Shown piece by piece: positions 36,060 to 37,732 of a DNA stretch of 37,732 nt. Positions within the stretch are counted from its first letter, which is position 1, and the number at the start of each line of letters is the position of its first letter. The DNA is from Dyella sp. ASV21 (lineage in GTDB: Bacteria > Pseudomonadota > Gammaproteobacteria > Xanthomonadales > Rhodanobacteraceae). The stretch is from assembly GCF_016428975.1 (NCBI RefSeq), contig NZ_JAELTT010000043.1, positions 1 to 37,732 of the forward strand, in the 5' to 3' direction. The translations under genes and the position numbers were made by a program. Below the pieces are notes generated by a model. That model had not been told where the DNA came from. It made no database searches and saw only the letters and a list, made by a program, of their open reading frames with translations.

Positions 36060-36820
36060 CCGCTGAAGACGTCCTTATTGGCGCGTAACGCGGCGAATCG
36101 CGCGACACGATCGCCGTCGACACCGTGCCGGTGACTCCATGCGAGCACTTCATCACTGTCGATGCGCAGGAAGGGGTTGGTGGCTCGTTCGGTACCCAGG
36201 GTGACGGGCAGACTGGGTTGGTTGCTGGCGCGCAGCTCGGCGACCTCGCGCTGGCGTGCCGCCAGCGCCGTGTTGCTTGGTTCCACCGTATGCGCAAAGC
36301 GCGCATTCGATGCGGTGTACTCGTGCGCGCAGCAAACCAGGGTGTTGGCAGGCAGGGCGGCCAGTCGATCGAGGGAGGCCAGCATCTGCGCGGGCGTGCC
36401 TTCGAACAGGCGGCCGCAACCCATGCTGAAAAGCGTGTCGCCACACAGTAATACGCCGCAGCCAAAGTACGCGATGTGGCTGGTGGTATGCCCCGGCACG
36501 GCGATGACGTCAAATCGTGCGTGTGGCAAGCGGATCTGCACGGTGTCGCCATCGGCCACGCGATGCGTTGCCACGCTAATGCGCTCGTCGTGCGGCGCGT
36601 AGACGGGCACGTCATGCGTGGTCAGCAGCGCCTGGACGCCACCGATATGATCGTGGTGGTGATGCGTGAGCAAGATCGCACGCAGGCTGAGGTTACGCGC
36701 CTTCAGGGCGGCTTCCACGGGGGCAGCCTCGCCTGGGTCGACGGCGATGGCATGGCCGTTATCGTCGTGCAGCAGCCAAATGTAGTTGTCGGCAAGCGCC
36801 GGTAACGGTACGACGTGCAA
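36056..36820 (-). CDS. gloB: Hydroxyacylglutathione hydrolase (glyoxalase II)
   Basis: 254 residues if the TTG at 36820 is used; this has GAGGGG 7 bases upstream and gives the family length and start (HVVPLPALADNYIWLL). The open frame reaches 36991 but the extra residues are not conserved. It hydrolyses S-lactoylglutathione from the methylglyoxal pathway to lactate and glutathione. The binuclear metal site is complete: THHHHDHIGG, then GHTTSHIAYF, CGDTLFSMGCGRLFEG with the bridging Asp, and CAHEYT. The C-terminal ATNPFLR segment is the substrate-binding part. It is divergent from a YafS-like gene, the same arrangement as in E. coli, and coupled to mltD. Confidence 0.93.
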   Translation of the reverse strand: MHVVPLPALADNYIWLLHDDNGHAIAVDPGEAAPVEAALKARNLSLRAILLTHHHHDHIGGVQALLTTHDVPVYAPHDERISVATHRVADGDTVQIRLPHARFDVIAVPGHTTSHIAYFGCGVLLCGDTLFSMGCGRLFEGTPAQMLASLDRLAALPANTLVCCAHEYTASNARFAHTVEPSNTALAARQREVAELRASNQPSLPVTLGTERATNPFLRIDSDEVLAWSHRHGVDGDRVARFAALRANKDVFSG

Positions 36821-37047
36821 AGAGGGTCCCCTCAGCGGATGCGTATCGACTGACGCAGGCCCCTCCCTGGCTTGCGCGAAGTGACCGACTATAAAGGGGG
36901 TGGCGAGGTCACTCGTTAGTGAGACGTTAATCCCTGGGAACCTGTTCAGGCTCGTGCGGACGGGGTGGGAGCGCTGTGTGAACCAGGGCACGCAAACGGC
37001 GACCTGCCGCTACACTGTGCCTCTCGATTCGACTGAACCGACCCGGC

Positions 37048-37731
37048 ATGTCTCAGCGCGACCAAGACATCTACACAAGCGCGCCCTTGCGAAGTCTTCT
37101 CGCGCAGGAGACGGTGGTTCTGGCGCCCGGGCTACAGCGCTGCGCGGGCTCCCACGCGTTGCTGCTCAGTGTTGCGCGCGAGGATGTGCCGCCGGTGTTG
37201 CCGCTGCTCGGCAACTGGACGAGGCTGAATATGGCGGCTGGCGGCTACGGTGGCGATGTCCGTGCGCATGGCGATGAGGCGCTGCCGTTCCTGGATGACG
37301 CGTTCGACCTGGTGCTGATGCGCCACGCGTTGGAGGTATCCAGCGCGCCCCAGGCGTTGCTGGAGGAAGCCACGCGCGTACTCGCGCCGGGCGGCGTGCT
37401 CGCATTGACTGGCTTGCACCCGTTCAGTGCCTGGATGCCATGGATGTTGTGGCGCATGCGCGGCCATGGGTTGGCGGTGCATTCGCCCATCCTGCTGGAG
37501 CGGTGGGTGCGCCGATTCGAGTTGGATATCGAGCGTGTGGAGCGTGTGGGTGCGCTATGGCCGGGAGGTCGCGTCGGGCTGGACGCGTCGCATGCCTTCG
37601 GCGGCGGCTATGTACTTATTGCACGCAAGCGTCGACGCATCGCCACGCCCATTCGCCTCAAGAGCAAACCCGTACCTGCGCCGGTGAGCGTGGGACTGGC
37701 GCCGGGCGCGCGGCGCAATACGGCGTCCTGA
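37048..37731 (+). CDS. YafS-like class I SAM-dependent methyltransferase
   Basis: 227 residues, complete, with the stop at the window edge. The central part follows the Methyltransf_11 pattern: LPFLDDAFDLVLMRHALEVSS, then LLEEATRVLAPGGVLALTGLHPFSAW. The usual glycine-rich motif I of SAM binding is poorly conserved (LNMAAGGYGGDV takes its place). The C-terminal tail is basic and Pro-rich. In E. coli the gene divergent from gloB is yafS, followed by rnhA; the arrangement here is the same on the visible side. The substrate is unknown. The 227-base gap to gloB holds no other gene. Confidence 0.85.
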   Translation: MSQRDQDIYTSAPLRSLLAQETVVLAPGLQRCAGSHALLLSVAREDVPPVLPLLGNWTRLNMAAGGYGGDVRAHGDEALPFLDDAFDLVLMRHALEVSSAPQALLEEATRVLAPGGVLALTGLHPFSAWMPWMLWRMRGHGLAVHSPILLERWVRRFELDIERVERVGALWPGGRVGLDASHAFGGGYVLIARKRRRIATPIRLKSKPVPAPVSVGLAPGARRNTAS

Positions 37732-37732
37732 T

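Noticed and set aside
36873-36896. TTGCGC and TATAAA upstream of the YafS-like gene
   Set aside because: The gap between the hexamers is about 12 bases, too short for a sigma-70 promoter; a minus-strand TATAGT for gloB at the same place lacks a good -35.

Overview
The window is GC-rich gammaproteobacterial chromosome. The housekeeping order trigger factor - clpP - clpX - lon - hupB - tRNA-Val - tRNA-Asp - ppiD, followed by fabI, mltD, gloB and a yafS-like methyltransferase, together with the protein sequences, points to the Xanthomonadales, most likely a Dyella/Luteibacter/Rhodanobacter-type member of the Rhodanobacteraceae. That placement is inferred from recognised gene order and composition, not from a search. 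I saw no insertion sequence, prophage or CRISPR array.

Region 1 (1-14691, almost all minus strand) is the accessory part. In the direction of transcription it holds a TviB-like UDP-sugar 6-dehydrogenase, a UDP-glucuronate 4-epimerase-like enzyme, a GMC-family flavoprotein oxidoreductase, an Sfp-type phosphopantetheinyl transferase and an XrtA/PEP-CTERM-type sugar transferase that would start a polysaccharide. After one opposing gene (a membrane J-domain protein) come a secreted protein of unknown function, a JmjC-like cupin and a hybrid NRPS-PKS. The NRPS-PKS shows a remnant C domain, then A-PCP-KS-AT-ACP, and runs off the left edge. The phosphopantetheinyl transferase can arm its carrier domains, so the sugar-nucleotide genes and the NRPS-PKS may belong to one locus.

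Region 2 (14692-19100, plus strand) is an iron-uptake unit: a near-consensus Fur box overlapping a sigma-70 promoter, a Fiu/PiuA-type TonB-dependent receptor, a PiuC-type Fe(II) dioxygenase whose first iron-binding His is replaced by Arg, and a Sel1-repeat protein overlapping the piuC stop. This order matches the piuA-piuC-Sel1 arrangement of Pseudomonas.

Region 3 (19101-24986) holds a DUF2076 protein, a membrane diguanylate cyclase without the inhibitory I-site, tRNA-Ala(CGC), RNase D, a membrane-anchored formylglycine-generating-enzyme-like protein lacking the catalytic cysteines, and tRNA-Leu(TAG).

Region 4 (24987-37732) is the conserved core: protein folding and quality control (tig, clpP, clpX, lon, ppiD), nucleoid protein HU, fatty-acid synthesis (fabI), cell-wall turnover (mltD), methylglyoxal detoxification (gloB) and a YafS-like methyltransferase. 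Several of its transcription units end in clear hairpin terminators. The largest gene-free stretch is 14692-15213.
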